DNA of 64,000 bases from Scleromatobacter sp038243995 (GTDB taxonomy: Bacteria > Pseudomonadota > Gammaproteobacteria > Burkholderiales > Burkholderiaceae_C): assembly GCA_038243995.1 (NCBI GenBank), contig JBBRTV010000026.1, positions 21,983 to 85,982 of the forward strand, read 5' to 3'. Under the pieces are notes generated by a model. It saw nothing but the letters and a program-made list of their open reading frames with translations. It did not search any database and had not been told where the DNA came from. The stretch's first letter is position 1. Each line of letters opens with the position of its first letter. The position numbers and the translations under genes were made by a program. This document shows positions 51,046-59,955 of this stretch, piece after piece.

Positions 51046-52650
51046 ATGTTCCGATCCTTCAAGCTGTCGATCCTTGTCCTGGGTGTCATCGGCGTCGTGG
51101 CGAGCATCGGCATGGCATTGCAAGGTTACTGGCTGCAAGGTCGGATGAGTCGGGAGGCCACTGCAGTCGTCGTCTCGAAGGATGTCGTGGCCGACATCCT
51201 GCCTCCGCCCCTCTACCTGATCGAACTTCGACTGGTACTGTCGCAGGCAGCGGAAGGCAGTCTCGGCGCCGTCGCGGCGCGCGAGCAGTTCGACCGCCTG
51301 GTCGGCGAATACGACACCCGGGTGGAATACTGGACCAAGAACCCGCCCTACGGGCTGGAGAAGCAGCTGCTGGGCGTGCAGCACGAGACAGCGCTCAAAT
51401 TCATCGCCGCGGCGAAGACGCAGATCATGGCGCCGATCCTGGCCGGTGACCTCGACCGCGCCCGCCGCAATTTGTCGCTGGTGCAATCGCTCTATCTCGA
51501 ACACCGCTCCGGGATCGACAAGACAGTGAAGACGGCTGGAAAGTTCGCGGACGACAGCATGGCCGCGCTTGAAGCCACGCGCGTCTGGTCGGGACGAATC
51601 ATGCTCGGTGTCGCGCTGGGCGCTGCCGGCATCGTGTTCGTGATCTATCGCCTTGTTTTGCGCAGCATCACCGTCCCGTTGGTCGCTTGCGCGCGCCAGA
51701 GTCGGCGCATCGCAGGCGGCGATCTCACGACGGGCGGGATCCAGGCACCGCTGCGCCGCGACGAAATCGGCCACCTGGTCGGGGCCATGGAGGAGATGCG
51801 CGGCAACCTCAAAGGCATCGTTTCGACGATGCGAGACAACGCCGAATCAGTGGCGATCGCCGCAGCTCGGATCGCACAGGGAAATGACGACCTGCAGCGG
51901 CGAACGGAGAAACAGGCGGCCGCGTTGGAAGAGACCTCTGCGTCGATGGAGCAGTTGAACTCCACGGTCAGGCAGAACTCCGACAGCGCGTGCGAAGCCA
52001 CCGAGTTGGTGCGCGGCGCCAGCGCATTGGCAGTGCGATGCTCCGACGCCGTGAGTCGAGTCGTCGACACGATGGGGCGGATCGACGACAGCAGCAAGAA
52101 GATCGCCGACATCATCGGCGTCATCGACGGCATCGCGTTCCAGACGAACATACTCGCGCTCAACGCAGCGGTGGAAGCGGCGCGTGCGGGCGAACAAGGA
52201 AGAGGCTTCGCAGTCGTGGCCAGCGAGGTGCGCGCCCTGGCCAGCCGATCGGCTCGCGCGGCGAAGGAAATCAAGGACCTGATTGCCGCGAGCGTGGAAC
52301 GTGCGCAGGATGGCAGGACTCAAGTCGACGAGGCCGGCGGCGCGATGAACGAGGTGGTCGAATCCATCCGGTGCATTTCGAAAATCATGGTCGAAATCAC
52401 ATTGGCTAGCCGCGAACAAAGCGTGGGCGTGGCCCAAGTGGGCGAGGCGCTCTGCCAGATGGATCGGGTCACGCAACAGAACTCCGCACTGGTCGAACAG
52501 AGCGCCGTCGCCGCGCAGAGCCTCAGTTTCCAGGCGCAGACCATGGTCCAGGCCGTTGCCGCCTTCAATCTCGCTGCCAGCAAGGGTGTTGCGCGCGCTG
52601 CGGATGGTAGGGCGCCGGCCGGAGATGCCATCGAGGCCTGTCCCGTTTGA
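51046..52650 (+). CDS. Methyl-accepting chemotaxis protein
   Basis: A 534-residue chemoreceptor. First membrane span at residues 7-27 (LSILVLGVIGVVASIGMALQ), periplasmic sensor about 28-180 (four-helix type), second span about 185-207, HAMP about 210-262. The cytoplasmic signalling domain includes IDGIAFQTNILALNAAVEAA and GRGFAVVASEVRALASRSAR near 360-400. There is no C-terminal pentapeptide for CheR/CheB docking. ATG 51046 has AGGAG eight bases upstream; a longer frame begins at 50992 without a ribosome binding site. It is not next to other che genes. The ligand is unknown. Confidence 0.93.
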   Translation: MFRSFKLSILVLGVIGVVASIGMALQGYWLQGRMSREATAVVVSKDVVADILPPPLYLIELRLVLSQAAEGSLGAVAAREQFDRLVGEYDTRVEYWTKNPPYGLEKQLLGVQHETALKFIAAAKTQIMAPILAGDLDRARRNLSLVQSLYLEHRSGIDKTVKTAGKFADDSMAALEATRVWSGRIMLGVALGAAGIVFVIYRLVLRSITVPLVACARQSRRIAGGDLTTGGIQAPLRRDEIGHLVGAMEEMRGNLKGIVSTMRDNAESVAIAAARIAQGNDDLQRRTEKQAAALEETSASMEQLNSTVRQNSDSACEATELVRGASALAVRCSDAVSRVVDTMGRIDDSSKKIADIIGVIDGIAFQTNILALNAAVEAARAGEQGRGFAVVASEVRALASRSARAAKEIKDLIAASVERAQDGRTQVDEAGGAMNEVVESIRCISKIMVEITLASREQSVGVAQVGEALCQMDRVTQQNSALVEQSAVAAQSLSFQAQTMVQAVAAFNLAASKGVARAADGRAPAGDAIEACPV

Positions 52651-52990
52651 CGATTCGGCGTGAGCCGCTGGAGCGGCTCCGCCAGTGATGCCACGCCGGC
52701 GACCGGCCGCGGCGTCGCGCTGCGCGATTCCGGTGCGGAGATCGGGCCCACGTGCATCGCGCGCGAGCGCTCGCCTGCGTTCGATCGCAGCCCCTGCGGC
52801 ACTCGCAATCACCGACCGTTACGTTGATTACATCCGGCGGCAAAGAGAGCAAGAACTCGAAAGACCGCGACTGGCCGAGTCTCGAAACTGATGCCGTCGT
52901 CGGGCACGGCGCGCGCAACGCTCGCTTCAATGAACCGGCGCGGGCACGCCGACGAGTGCCGACCGATCGACATACCAGGAGTTTCTGACA
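52651..52990. other. Intergenic region before the flavin oxidase, no gene seen
   Basis: 340 bases with no supported coding region. A short CCGCT-GG-AGCGG hairpin follows the chemoreceptor stop but has no T tract. The 3' end carries CAGGAG, the ribosome binding site of the oxidase gene. Confidence 0.4.
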
Positions 52991-54634
52991 GTGCAGCCCC
53001 TACCCCTCCAACCGACCGTCGACCCGTCGCGCTCCAGCGGCGCGCTGGCTGCAGCCCTCGAGGCCTGGGCAGCAGCGATCGGACCGGAAAACGTCGTAAG
53101 CGACGGCCCCGATCTCGCGCAATCCGAGATGGCGACGTTCGCGACTCACCAGCGAGTGCCAGCGATCCTGCGTCCACAGGATGTCAACGCCGTCGAGAAG
53201 TGCCTGGCCATCGCCAACCACTACCGGGTAGCGCTGCACCCGCGCAGCAGCGGCAGGAACTGGGGCTACGGCTCGAGGGTTCCGGTGCGCGACGCCGTGG
53301 TCATCGATCTGGGCCGGATGAACCGCATCGTCGAATTCGACGAAGAGCTGGGACACGTGAGCGTCGAGCCAGGAGTGACCCAGCGGCAACTGCACGAATT
53401 CCTGCGCGCTCGCGGCTCCGTCCTGTGGATGGATGCCACCGGATCGAGCCCTGAGTGCAGCGTCGTCGGCAACACCGTCGAACGCGGTTTCGGGCACACG
53501 CCCTACGGCGACCACTTCGCCAATGTCTGCGCGCTCGAGGTGGTACTGCCCGACGGTCGGCGATTGGCTACCGGCATGGCACGATTCGAGAACGCGCGGG
53601 CGGCACCGGTGTACCGCTGGGGAGTGGGGCCCAGTCTCGATGGTTTGTTCAGCCAGTCCAATCTGGGCATCGTCACCCGGATGACGCTGTGGCTCATGCC
53701 CCGGCCGACCTACTTCCAGGCGTTCTCGTTCAGCATCGACCAGGACGCCGACCTCGAGGCGCTGGTCGACGCATTGCGCCCGCTGCGGCTGGACCGCACC
53801 ATCCCGAGCGCGGTGCACATCGGCAACGATGTGAAGATCCTCTCGTCGCTGATGAGCCAGTCGCCGCAGCGACCGGCGCCGCCCAGCCTGCTGTCCGCGG
53901 AAGCGCTGGACGATTTCCGGCGCGAGTTCGGCTTCGGCGTCTGGAACGGCTATGGAGGCCTGTACGGGACGCGGGCCCAGGTGGCAGCGGCGCGCGGGGC
54001 CATCCGCGCGGCACTGCGCGGGGTAGCGGACCGCGTCCGGTTCTTCGACGACCGTGACATGGCATGGGCGGCGCGCCTTGCGCGGCCGTATCGATGGCTC
54101 ACCGGGCGACACCTGTCGCAGCCGCTCGAATTCTTCAAGCCGGTCTATGAACTGATGCAGGGCACACCCACCGACCGGATGATCCCCAGCGTGTATTGGC
54201 GCAAGCTCACGCTGCCCGCGACTGACCGGTTGAACCCGGATCGCGATCGCTGCGGACTGATCTGGCTCCCGGTGGTGTCGCCGCTGGGCGGCGCGCATGC
54301 GCGGGTGATGATAGATATCGTCCGCCAGGTCTTCGCCTGCCACGCCTTCGATCCGGCCGTCTCGATGACCTTGCTCGGCGAGCGGAGCATCTCCAATGTG
54401 ATCGGCATCTCCTACGACCGCGACATGGCGGGGGAAGACGCGCGGGCGATGCGCTGCTACGAGGATCTGCTGCAGTGCCTTACCCGCGCAGGGTACTACC
54501 CCTACCGCCTTGGCATCCAGTCGATGGGGGAACTCCGATCGACGGTCGGCTGCCACGACGAGCTCGTCGCCGGCATCAAGCGATTGGTCGATCCGAACGG
54601 GATCCTCAGCCCTGGCCGATATCAGCCCGTCTGA
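52991..54634 (+). CDS. VAO/4-cresol dehydrogenase-type FAD-dependent oxidase
   Basis: A 547-residue flavoprotein. The FAD-binding PCMH domain covers about residues 55-235, with RSSGRNWGYGSR near 85-96, then WMDATGSSPECSVVGNTVER and GFGHTPYGDHFANVCALEVV. These are the vanillyl-alcohol oxidase/p-cresol methylhydroxylase motifs. The C-terminal substrate domain ends KRLVDPNGILSPGRYQPV, also typical. Relatives oxidise para-substituted phenols; the substrate here is unknown. No signal peptide is seen. It starts with GTG at 52991, supported by CAGGAG nine bases upstream. The FeeM-like acyltransferase follows 24 bases later, so they are probably one operon. Confidence 0.87.
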   Translation: MQPLPLQPTVDPSRSSGALAAALEAWAAAIGPENVVSDGPDLAQSEMATFATHQRVPAILRPQDVNAVEKCLAIANHYRVALHPRSSGRNWGYGSRVPVRDAVVIDLGRMNRIVEFDEELGHVSVEPGVTQRQLHEFLRARGSVLWMDATGSSPECSVVGNTVERGFGHTPYGDHFANVCALEVVLPDGRRLATGMARFENARAAPVYRWGVGPSLDGLFSQSNLGIVTRMTLWLMPRPTYFQAFSFSIDQDADLEALVDALRPLRLDRTIPSAVHIGNDVKILSSLMSQSPQRPAPPSLLSAEALDDFRREFGFGVWNGYGGLYGTRAQVAAARGAIRAALRGVADRVRFFDDRDMAWAARLARPYRWLTGRHLSQPLEFFKPVYELMQGTPTDRMIPSVYWRKLTLPATDRLNPDRDRCGLIWLPVVSPLGGAHARVMIDIVRQVFACHAFDPAVSMTLLGERSISNVIGISYDRDMAGEDARAMRCYEDLLQCLTRAGYYPYRLGIQSMGELRSTVGCHDELVAGIKRLVDPNGILSPGRYQPV

Positions 54635-54658
54635 TCACACCTCAAGGAGTCCGATCGC

Positions 54659-55447
54659 ATGCCCCGAAAGACGCACCTGACACACCCCGCCAACAACTTT
54701 TCGCACACCATTCTCAGCCTGGAACATCCCGACCTGCGCCAGCTTTGCGTGCCGGCCGACGCGGCGTCTCCGGCTGACGGCCGCGAGGCGGTCTCCGGCT
54801 TCAAGATCAGGCTGGCTGGCAGCGAGGAACGTCGTCAGGTGGCGCACATGCTGGTGCGAAAGATGTACTCGAGCCGCGGCTACAAGACCGAGACACCCGA
54901 TTCGGAACCGGCCGTCGAATACCCGGCACGGCTCACCCTGCTGTTGTCGGACCGGCTCGAGCGCCCCCGCGGCACCATGAGCCTGATCTTCGATGTCGGC
55001 GCGGGGCTGCCGGCCGACGCGGCCTTCTCCGACCTGCTCGACCCGATGCGCGCGGAGGGCCGGCGCCTGGCCGAAGTGAGCCGATTGGCGATCGACGATG
55101 GCGGCGGCGGTACCTACCTGGTCGCCGGCATGGTGCAAGTGTTGCTGATCTACTCCACCGTGATCCACCCGTACACCGACTGGATCATCGAGGTCAACCC
55201 GCGCCACGTCGGCTACTACAAGCGCATGCTGGGATTCGAGACAGTGGGCGATCGGCGACAGTGCGCCCGGGTCGAAGCACCAGCGGTCCTGATGCGTATC
55301 CGTCTCGCAGACATGCTCGCCCGGGCGCAGGTCTCTGCTGCCGGGGGCGGTCGCAAGGCGGGCGACAAGAGCATGTACGCGTACTTCATCGATCCAGGCG
55401 AAGCCCATGCGATCGCGCACCGTCTCCTGACTGATTACCTCTATTGA
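54659..55447 (+). CDS. FeeM-like N-acyl amino acid synthase (GNAT fold)
   Basis: A 262-residue protein resembling the FeeM/NasY N-acyl amino acid synthases, distant structural relatives of LuxI. Family-like blocks: FKIRLAGSEERRQVAHMLVR near 48-67, MSLIFDVGAGLPADAAF with FSDLLDPMRAEGRRLAEVSR near 118-142, then LAID, and IIEVNPRHVGYYKRMLGFET near 178-197. Such enzymes join an acyl chain from acyl-ACP to an amino acid or amine. ATG 54659 has AAGGAG nine bases upstream. It is coupled to the VAO-type oxidase upstream, with an AraC regulator 63 bases downstream. The product could be a signal or surfactant lipid (inference). Confidence 0.75.
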   Translation: MPRKTHLTHPANNFSHTILSLEHPDLRQLCVPADAASPADGREAVSGFKIRLAGSEERRQVAHMLVRKMYSSRGYKTETPDSEPAVEYPARLTLLLSDRLERPRGTMSLIFDVGAGLPADAAFSDLLDPMRAEGRRLAEVSRLAIDDGGGGTYLVAGMVQVLLIYSTVIHPYTDWIIEVNPRHVGYYKRMLGFETVGDRRQCARVEAPAVLMRIRLADMLARAQVSAAGGGRKAGDKSMYAYFIDPGEAHAIAHRLLTDYLY

Positions 55448-55510
55448 GCTGGCGTCTATCGAAGCGCCGCGGTAGCAGGCCACGGCGGTTGCGGCGTCGG
55501 CGGGATCCAC

Positions 55511-56398
55511 ATGGCATCGAGGATCGAAGACAGCGAGGCGTTACCCGGCATCCGACAATTCGCCGCGAGCCCGGCGGGCTACGACGCACAATTCACGCTC
55601 AAGGTCATGGACGTCGGCCTGCCGCAGGAACCCCTCGACGTGAGCTATGGACGTGCAGTCGTCGTGCTGCCGATGCGCAAGAACGGCACCGTCTTCTATC
55701 TGCGCCACACTGTCCGCCGCGTCCAGCGATTCGTCCCGGGCCAGATCGGCGTCTTCCCGGCCGGCTTCGCGCATGCCTGCCAGCCGGAGCTCGGTGCAAG
55801 CTTCTGCGAACTGGCGATCCACGATCACTACTTGTGGCGCAAGGCTGCCGAAATCGAGGTGGGCATCGGCGCGCATCCGGCGCCCGAGTTCGTCCCCACC
55901 CTTGCCGTGGAAGACCGGCAGCTCTGCCATCTGGTCTGGTCACTGATCCACGAGACCCTCGCCAATGGGCTGGCCGACCGGGTCTACGCAGAGCTGCTCG
56001 TCGACGGCGTCATCGCTCGCCTGCTCGGCGCATACTCCGCGTCCGCTCGGCCCCTGCGCGCGCCTGCGGCGGCGCGGGGCAGGAGCTTGAAGCGGGCGCT
56101 GGAATTCCTGCACGACCGGCTCGTCGATCCATCCTGGGGCCTGAACGACTGGGCGCAGGCGGTGGGTGTCAGCTCCTTTCACCTGGCGCGCACGTTTCGC
56201 GAGGCCACAGGCCGTTCGCCGCACCAGTACCTGCTCGCCCAGCGCATCGCGTTGGCCGGCTACTACTTGTGGACGAGTGAGTTGTCGATCACCGAGATTG
56301 CGCTGGCCAGCGGGTTCGGCGGATCGGCGTACTTCTCGACGGCATTTCGACGCCTTACCGGACAGACTCCCAGCGAATACAGGCGGCGACGGCGCTGA
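55511..56398 (+). CDS. AraC family transcriptional regulator
   Basis: A 295-residue regulator. The N-terminal half (about 1-180) is a cupin-like effector region (FYLRHTVRRVQRFVPGQIGV and FPAGFAHACQPELGASFCEL). The C-terminal AraC domain spans about 190-293: LNDWAQAVGVSSFHLARTFR, then ITEIALASGFGGSAYFSTAF and TGQTPSEYRRRRR. It lies just after the oxidase-acyltransferase pair on the same strand and is the natural candidate to control it. No ribosome binding site is strong (CGGGATCC before the ATG). Confidence 0.88.
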   Translation: MASRIEDSEALPGIRQFAASPAGYDAQFTLKVMDVGLPQEPLDVSYGRAVVVLPMRKNGTVFYLRHTVRRVQRFVPGQIGVFPAGFAHACQPELGASFCELAIHDHYLWRKAAEIEVGIGAHPAPEFVPTLAVEDRQLCHLVWSLIHETLANGLADRVYAELLVDGVIARLLGAYSASARPLRAPAAARGRSLKRALEFLHDRLVDPSWGLNDWAQAVGVSSFHLARTFREATGRSPHQYLLAQRIALAGYYLWTSELSITEIALASGFGGSAYFSTAFRRLTGQTPSEYRRRRR

Positions 56399-56435
56399 AC
56401 GCGCGGAGCGCCCAGGGGGCCGGGGGCGGCGACCG

Positions 56436-57341
56436 TCAGGCGGGGCAGGATTGCACTTCACAGGCGTCGTGCAGGCATGCCCGCAGCCAGCGATGCGCGG
56501 TATCGCCGTCCATTCGTGGGTGCCAGAGCATCGACACCGTGATTTCCGGCAACGGTATCGGAAGCGGAAAACTGTGCATGCCGGTGCGCAGGTTGCCGGA
56601 GTGTCGTTCGGGAACGGTGGCAATCAGGTCGGAGGCCCGGGCGAGAGTCAGGGCGCCGGAAAAACCACCGACGAACGTGACGATCTCCCGTTCCAGCCCG
56701 AAGGGCTTCAAGGCTTCGTCCACAAGACCCCGGGTTAGCCCCCGCCGCGAGACAAGCACGTGCAGGCCGGACGCATAGCGGGACGGGGACACCTCGCCCT
56801 GGCTCAGAGCGTGCCCCTTGCGCACGACGCCAATGAAGCGATCCCTGAACAAAACCCGTGTGCGCACCTCGGGTCCGGTCGAGTCGCCGATGACGCCGGT
56901 TTCCAGATCCACGGTTCCGTCGCGAAGCGCCGCGCTGTCCTTGTCCAGTTTCTGCACGAACCGGAGTCGCACGTTCGGCGCTTGCTGGCGGACGCGCGCA
57001 ATGAGAGGCGGTCCGAAGTTCTCCGTGAATCCATCGCTGACCCGCAGCGTGAATGTCCGCACGAGCCGCTCGAGATCGAGTCTCTCGGCCGGACGAAGAA
57101 CCGCTGCCGCGTCCAGCACCAGCTGACTGACACGCGCGCGGAGTTCGAGTGCCCGGGGTGTAGGAACGAGGCCGCGTCCTGCCCTGACCAGCAGCGGATC
57201 GCCCGTTGTCTTGCGCAATCGCGCCAACGCGCGGCTCATCGCCGAAGGGCTCAACTGCAATCGATGGGCAGCGCGTGCGACGTTGCCTTCCGTGAGCAGG
57301 ACATCCAGCGCGATGAGCAAGTTGAGATCGGGCGTTAGCAT
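56436..57341 (-). CDS. LysR family regulator, copy 1 of a tandem pair
   Basis: A 301-residue LysR-type regulator. Winged helix-turn-helix at about 4-63 (DLNLLIALDVLLTEGNVARA, LQLSPSAMSRALARLRKTTG); effector domain about 90-295. It ends ITVSMLWHPRMDGDTAHRWL then RACLHDACEVQSCPA. The closest visible relative is the next leftward gene, with most of the DNA-binding helix identical and matching C-terminal motifs, so the two arose by duplication. Its promoter region (57342-57418) shares an exact 15-base element with the promoter region of the partner. The ribosome binding site is weak. Confidence 0.9.
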   Translation of the reverse strand: MLTPDLNLLIALDVLLTEGNVARAAHRLQLSPSAMSRALARLRKTTGDPLLVRAGRGLVPTPRALELRARVSQLVLDAAAVLRPAERLDLERLVRTFTLRVSDGFTENFGPPLIARVRQQAPNVRLRFVQKLDKDSAALRDGTVDLETGVIGDSTGPEVRTRVLFRDRFIGVVRKGHALSQGEVSPSRYASGLHVLVSRRGLTRGLVDEALKPFGLEREIVTFVGGFSGALTLARASDLIATVPERHSGNLRTGMHSFPLPIPLPEITVSMLWHPRMDGDTAHRWLRACLHDACEVQSCPA

Positions 57342-57370
57342 TTTTCGCTAGCCTAACCGTTCGCTCGAAG

Positions 57371-57385
57371 TGGCGGAAGGCGCAC
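57371..57385 (+). promoter_or_regulatory. 15-bp shared element (copy A) upstream of LysR copy 1
   Basis: GTGGCGGAAGGCGCA occurs here and, as an exact reverse complement, at 58378-58392. It lies inside a wider inverted repeat CGAAGTG (57367-57373) to CACTTCG (57393-57399). It is a candidate binding site for one or both LysR paralogues. Confidence 0.6.
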
Positions 57386-57418
57386 CGCCTGCACTTCGTT
57401 CGTGCGCTGGACGCCACA

Positions 57419-58315
57419 TCAAGGAACTCCGCTACAGGCCTCCCGCACGCAAGCGCGAAGCCAGCGATGAGGCGGATCGCCGTCCATCCGCGGATGCCAG
57501 AGCATCGAAATCGTGAACTGCGGAATGGGCAGTGGAATCGCGAAGGTGTACATCCCGGCCAGCAGATTGCCGTTGTGCAACTCGGGAATGCTGGCGACGA
57601 GGTCGGTGCCCCGGATCAGGGCCAGCGCAGCCGAGAAGCCCCCGACGATCGCCGCAATCGGCCGCTCCGCTCCCGACCCCGAAATGGCGTCGTCGATGGG
57701 GCTGTGGGCGTTGCTTTGACGCAAGACCTGGACATGTCGCGCGGCGGCATAGCGGGCAGCCGTGACTTCGCCTTCGCACAGCGGGTGCCCGGTTCGTACG
57801 ACCCCGACGTAGCGGTCACGAAACAGCGCCTGGGCGCGCACCTCCGGACCGATGGCCATGTCCACCACGCCTGTTTCCAGGTCGACGGTTCCGTCGCGTA
57901 GCGGCCCGCTGTCCTTGTCGAGCTTGTGCAGGAAGTGCAGGCTGACACCGGGAGCCTCTTCGGCGACGCGAGCGAGGAGCCTGGCTCCGAAGTTCTCCAC
58001 GAAGCCCTCGCTGGAACGTAACGTGAATGTCCGGTCGAGTTGCGCGAGATCGAGCTTGCCGGCCGGGCGCAGGGCCGCTTCGGCGTCGCGCACCAGTTGA
58101 CCGACGCAATCGCGAAGCTCCAGCGCCCGGGGCGATGCCACCAGGCCGCGACCCGCCCTCACCAGCAGCGGATCGCCGGTCGCCTCGCGCAGTCGCGTCA
58201 AGGCGCGGCTCATCGCCGACGGGCTGAGCCGCAATCGACGCGCGGCGCGCGCAACGCTGCCTTCGGCGAGCAGCACGTCCAGGGTGAAAAGCAGATTGAG
58301 GTCGGGTCTGGCCAT
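57419..58315 (-). CDS. LysR family regulator, copy 2 of a tandem pair
   Basis: A 298-residue LysR-type regulator paralogous to the neighbour at 56436-57341. DNA-binding helix SVARAARRLRLSPSAMSRAL near 20-39 differs from copy 1 at only a few positions. The effector domain shares KLDKDSGPLRDGTVDLETGV and the ending FTISMLWHPRMDGDPPHRWL. ATG 58315 gives the standard MARPDLNLL start; the frame opens to 58360 in unrelated sequence. It is divergent from the DHA2 exporter, with the shared 15-bp element between them, so it probably regulates that exporter and perhaps copy 1. Confidence 0.9.
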   Translation of the reverse strand: MARPDLNLLFTLDVLLAEGSVARAARRLRLSPSAMSRALTRLREATGDPLLVRAGRGLVASPRALELRDCVGQLVRDAEAALRPAGKLDLAQLDRTFTLRSSEGFVENFGARLLARVAEEAPGVSLHFLHKLDKDSGPLRDGTVDLETGVVDMAIGPEVRAQALFRDRYVGVVRTGHPLCEGEVTAARYAAARHVQVLRQSNAHSPIDDAISGSGAERPIAAIVGGFSAALALIRGTDLVASIPELHNGNLLAGMYTFAIPLPIPQFTISMLWHPRMDGDPPHRWLRACVREACSGVP

Positions 58316-58377
58316 GGCGTCACTCCCAGCGTGGCGGACTTGATGCGGCGTCCCGTGCACGGACTAAGTGCGAATGA

Positions 58378-58392
58378 TGCGCCTTCCGCCAC
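58378..58392 (-). promoter_or_regulatory. 15-bp shared element (copy B) between LysR copy 2 and the exporter
   Basis: This is the exact reverse complement of the element at 57371-57385. It sits in the 167-base divergent spacer, about 90 bases before the exporter start and 63 before the LysR start. Confidence 0.6.
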
Positions 58393-58482
58393 GCGAGACA
58401 ACTCCGTACGCTGGGCGCACCGACCCTCCCGAGTGGCCTCGACCCGCGGCCCCTGTCGACCTCAACATCAAGGAGCGAGATC

Positions 58483-59955
58483 TTGACGATCAACCGACCA
58501 CCAACCTGCAGTGATTGCATTGTTGAACGCAACTCCCCCGTACGCTGGGTACTGGCCAGCCTGTCGCTCTCGATGCTGCTGTCCTCGCTGGGCACCAGCA
58601 TCGCCAACGTCGGGTTGCCGACCTTGGCACGGGAGTTCGGCGCGTCATTCCAGCAGGTCCAGTGGGTCGTGCTCGCCTACCTTCTTGCCATCACCACCCT
58701 GATCGTCGGCGTCGGCCGGCTGGGCGACGTCATCGGGCGCCGCCGACTGCTGCTCGCCGGAATCCTGCTGTTCACGCTGTCCTCGATCCTGTGCGGCCTC
58801 GCGCCCACGCTTGGCCTGTTGATCGCCGCCCGGGCGGCGCAGGGGCTCGGGGCGGCGGTCATGATGGCGCTCACCATGGCGTTCGTCGGCGAGGCGGTTC
58901 CGAAGGCAAGGGCCGGCAGCGCCATGGGGTTGCTCGGGACCATGTCCGCGGTCGGTACTGCCCTGGGTCCGACGCTCGGGGGCGTGCTGATCGCCCGCTT
59001 CGGCTGGCAGGCGATCTTCTTCGCCAGCGTTCCCTTGGGCGTGCTGGCGCTCGTGCTCGCGCGGCGCCACCTGCCTGCCGACCGGCGGGCGCCTGCCCCG
59101 GATCGGCATCGCTTCGATCCGGTGGGAACGCTGCTGCTCGCGCTGACGCTCGGGGCGTTCGCACTGGCGATGACGGTCGGGCGCGGCAGCTTCGGTTCCC
59201 TCAACATCGCATTGCTGCTGGTGGCCGCTGTCGGAGCCGGCATGTTCCTGTTTGCGGAGGGACGCGCCGCATCGCCCCTGGTTCCCTTGGCCATGTTCCG
59301 CGATCCGCGGTTGAGTGGGGGCTTCGCCACGAGCGCCCTCGTCACGACCGTGGTGATGGCGACGCTGGTGGTCGGCCCGTTCTATCTCTCGGGGGCGCTT
59401 GCCCTCGACGCTGCGCGTGTCGGGCTCGTCATGTCGTCCGGGCCGATTGCCGCCGCACTCGCTGGCGTACCGGCCGGCCGCCTCGTGGATCGGTTCGGGT
59501 CGTACCGCGCGAGCATCGTCGGACTGGTCGCCATGACGATCGGTGCGGCCGTCCTGGTACTGCTGCCCACGAGCCTCGGCGTCGCGGGCTACATCGCGCC
59601 GCTCGTCGTCATCACCGCCGGCTATGCGTCGTTCCAGGCGGCCAACAACACGGCCGTCATGACGGACATCCGATCCGACCAGCGCGGCGTCGTATCCGGC
59701 CTGCTCAGCCTGTCGCGCAATCTCGGACTCATCACTGGCGCATCCTTCATGGGCACGATCTTCGCGCACGGCTCGGCGACGGCGGGCAGCGCGGCCGCGG
59801 GTGCCGACGCCGTCGCGCACGGCATGCGGATCACGTTCGCCGTCGCCGCGGCGCTGGCCTTCATCGCGCTGGCCGTCGCGTTCGCAAGCCATGCGCTTGC
59901 TCGACGCGCCGTTCCGCCAGGGCGCGACCGGGAGGAGGGCCTGCGTCTTGGATAA
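58483..59955 (+). CDS. MFS drug/metabolite exporter, DHA2 type
   Basis: A 490-residue inner-membrane exporter with about fourteen hydrophobic spans. Motif A-like GRLGDVIGRRRLLLAGILLF near 79-98 and motif C-like GTMSAVGTALGPTLGGVLIA mark the EmrB/QacA group. It should expel a toxic or signalling compound by proton antiport. It starts with TTG at 58483, fixed by a perfect AAGGAG (58470-58475) seven bases upstream; the next in-frame start would cut into the first span. The next gene overlaps its stop, so an inner-membrane pump and an outer-membrane pore are translated together. Confidence 0.88.
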   Translation: MTINRPPTCSDCIVERNSPVRWVLASLSLSMLLSSLGTSIANVGLPTLAREFGASFQQVQWVVLAYLLAITTLIVGVGRLGDVIGRRRLLLAGILLFTLSSILCGLAPTLGLLIAARAAQGLGAAVMMALTMAFVGEAVPKARAGSAMGLLGTMSAVGTALGPTLGGVLIARFGWQAIFFASVPLGVLALVLARRHLPADRRAPAPDRHRFDPVGTLLLALTLGAFALAMTVGRGSFGSLNIALLLVAAVGAGMFLFAEGRAASPLVPLAMFRDPRLSGGFATSALVTTVVMATLVVGPFYLSGALALDAARVGLVMSSGPIAAALAGVPAGRLVDRFGSYRASIVGLVAMTIGAAVLVLLPTSLGVAGYIAPLVVITAGYASFQAANNTAVMTDIRSDQRGVVSGLLSLSRNLGLITGASFMGTIFAHGSATAGSAAAGADAVAHGMRITFAVAAALAFIALAVAFASHALARRAVPPGRDREEGLRLG

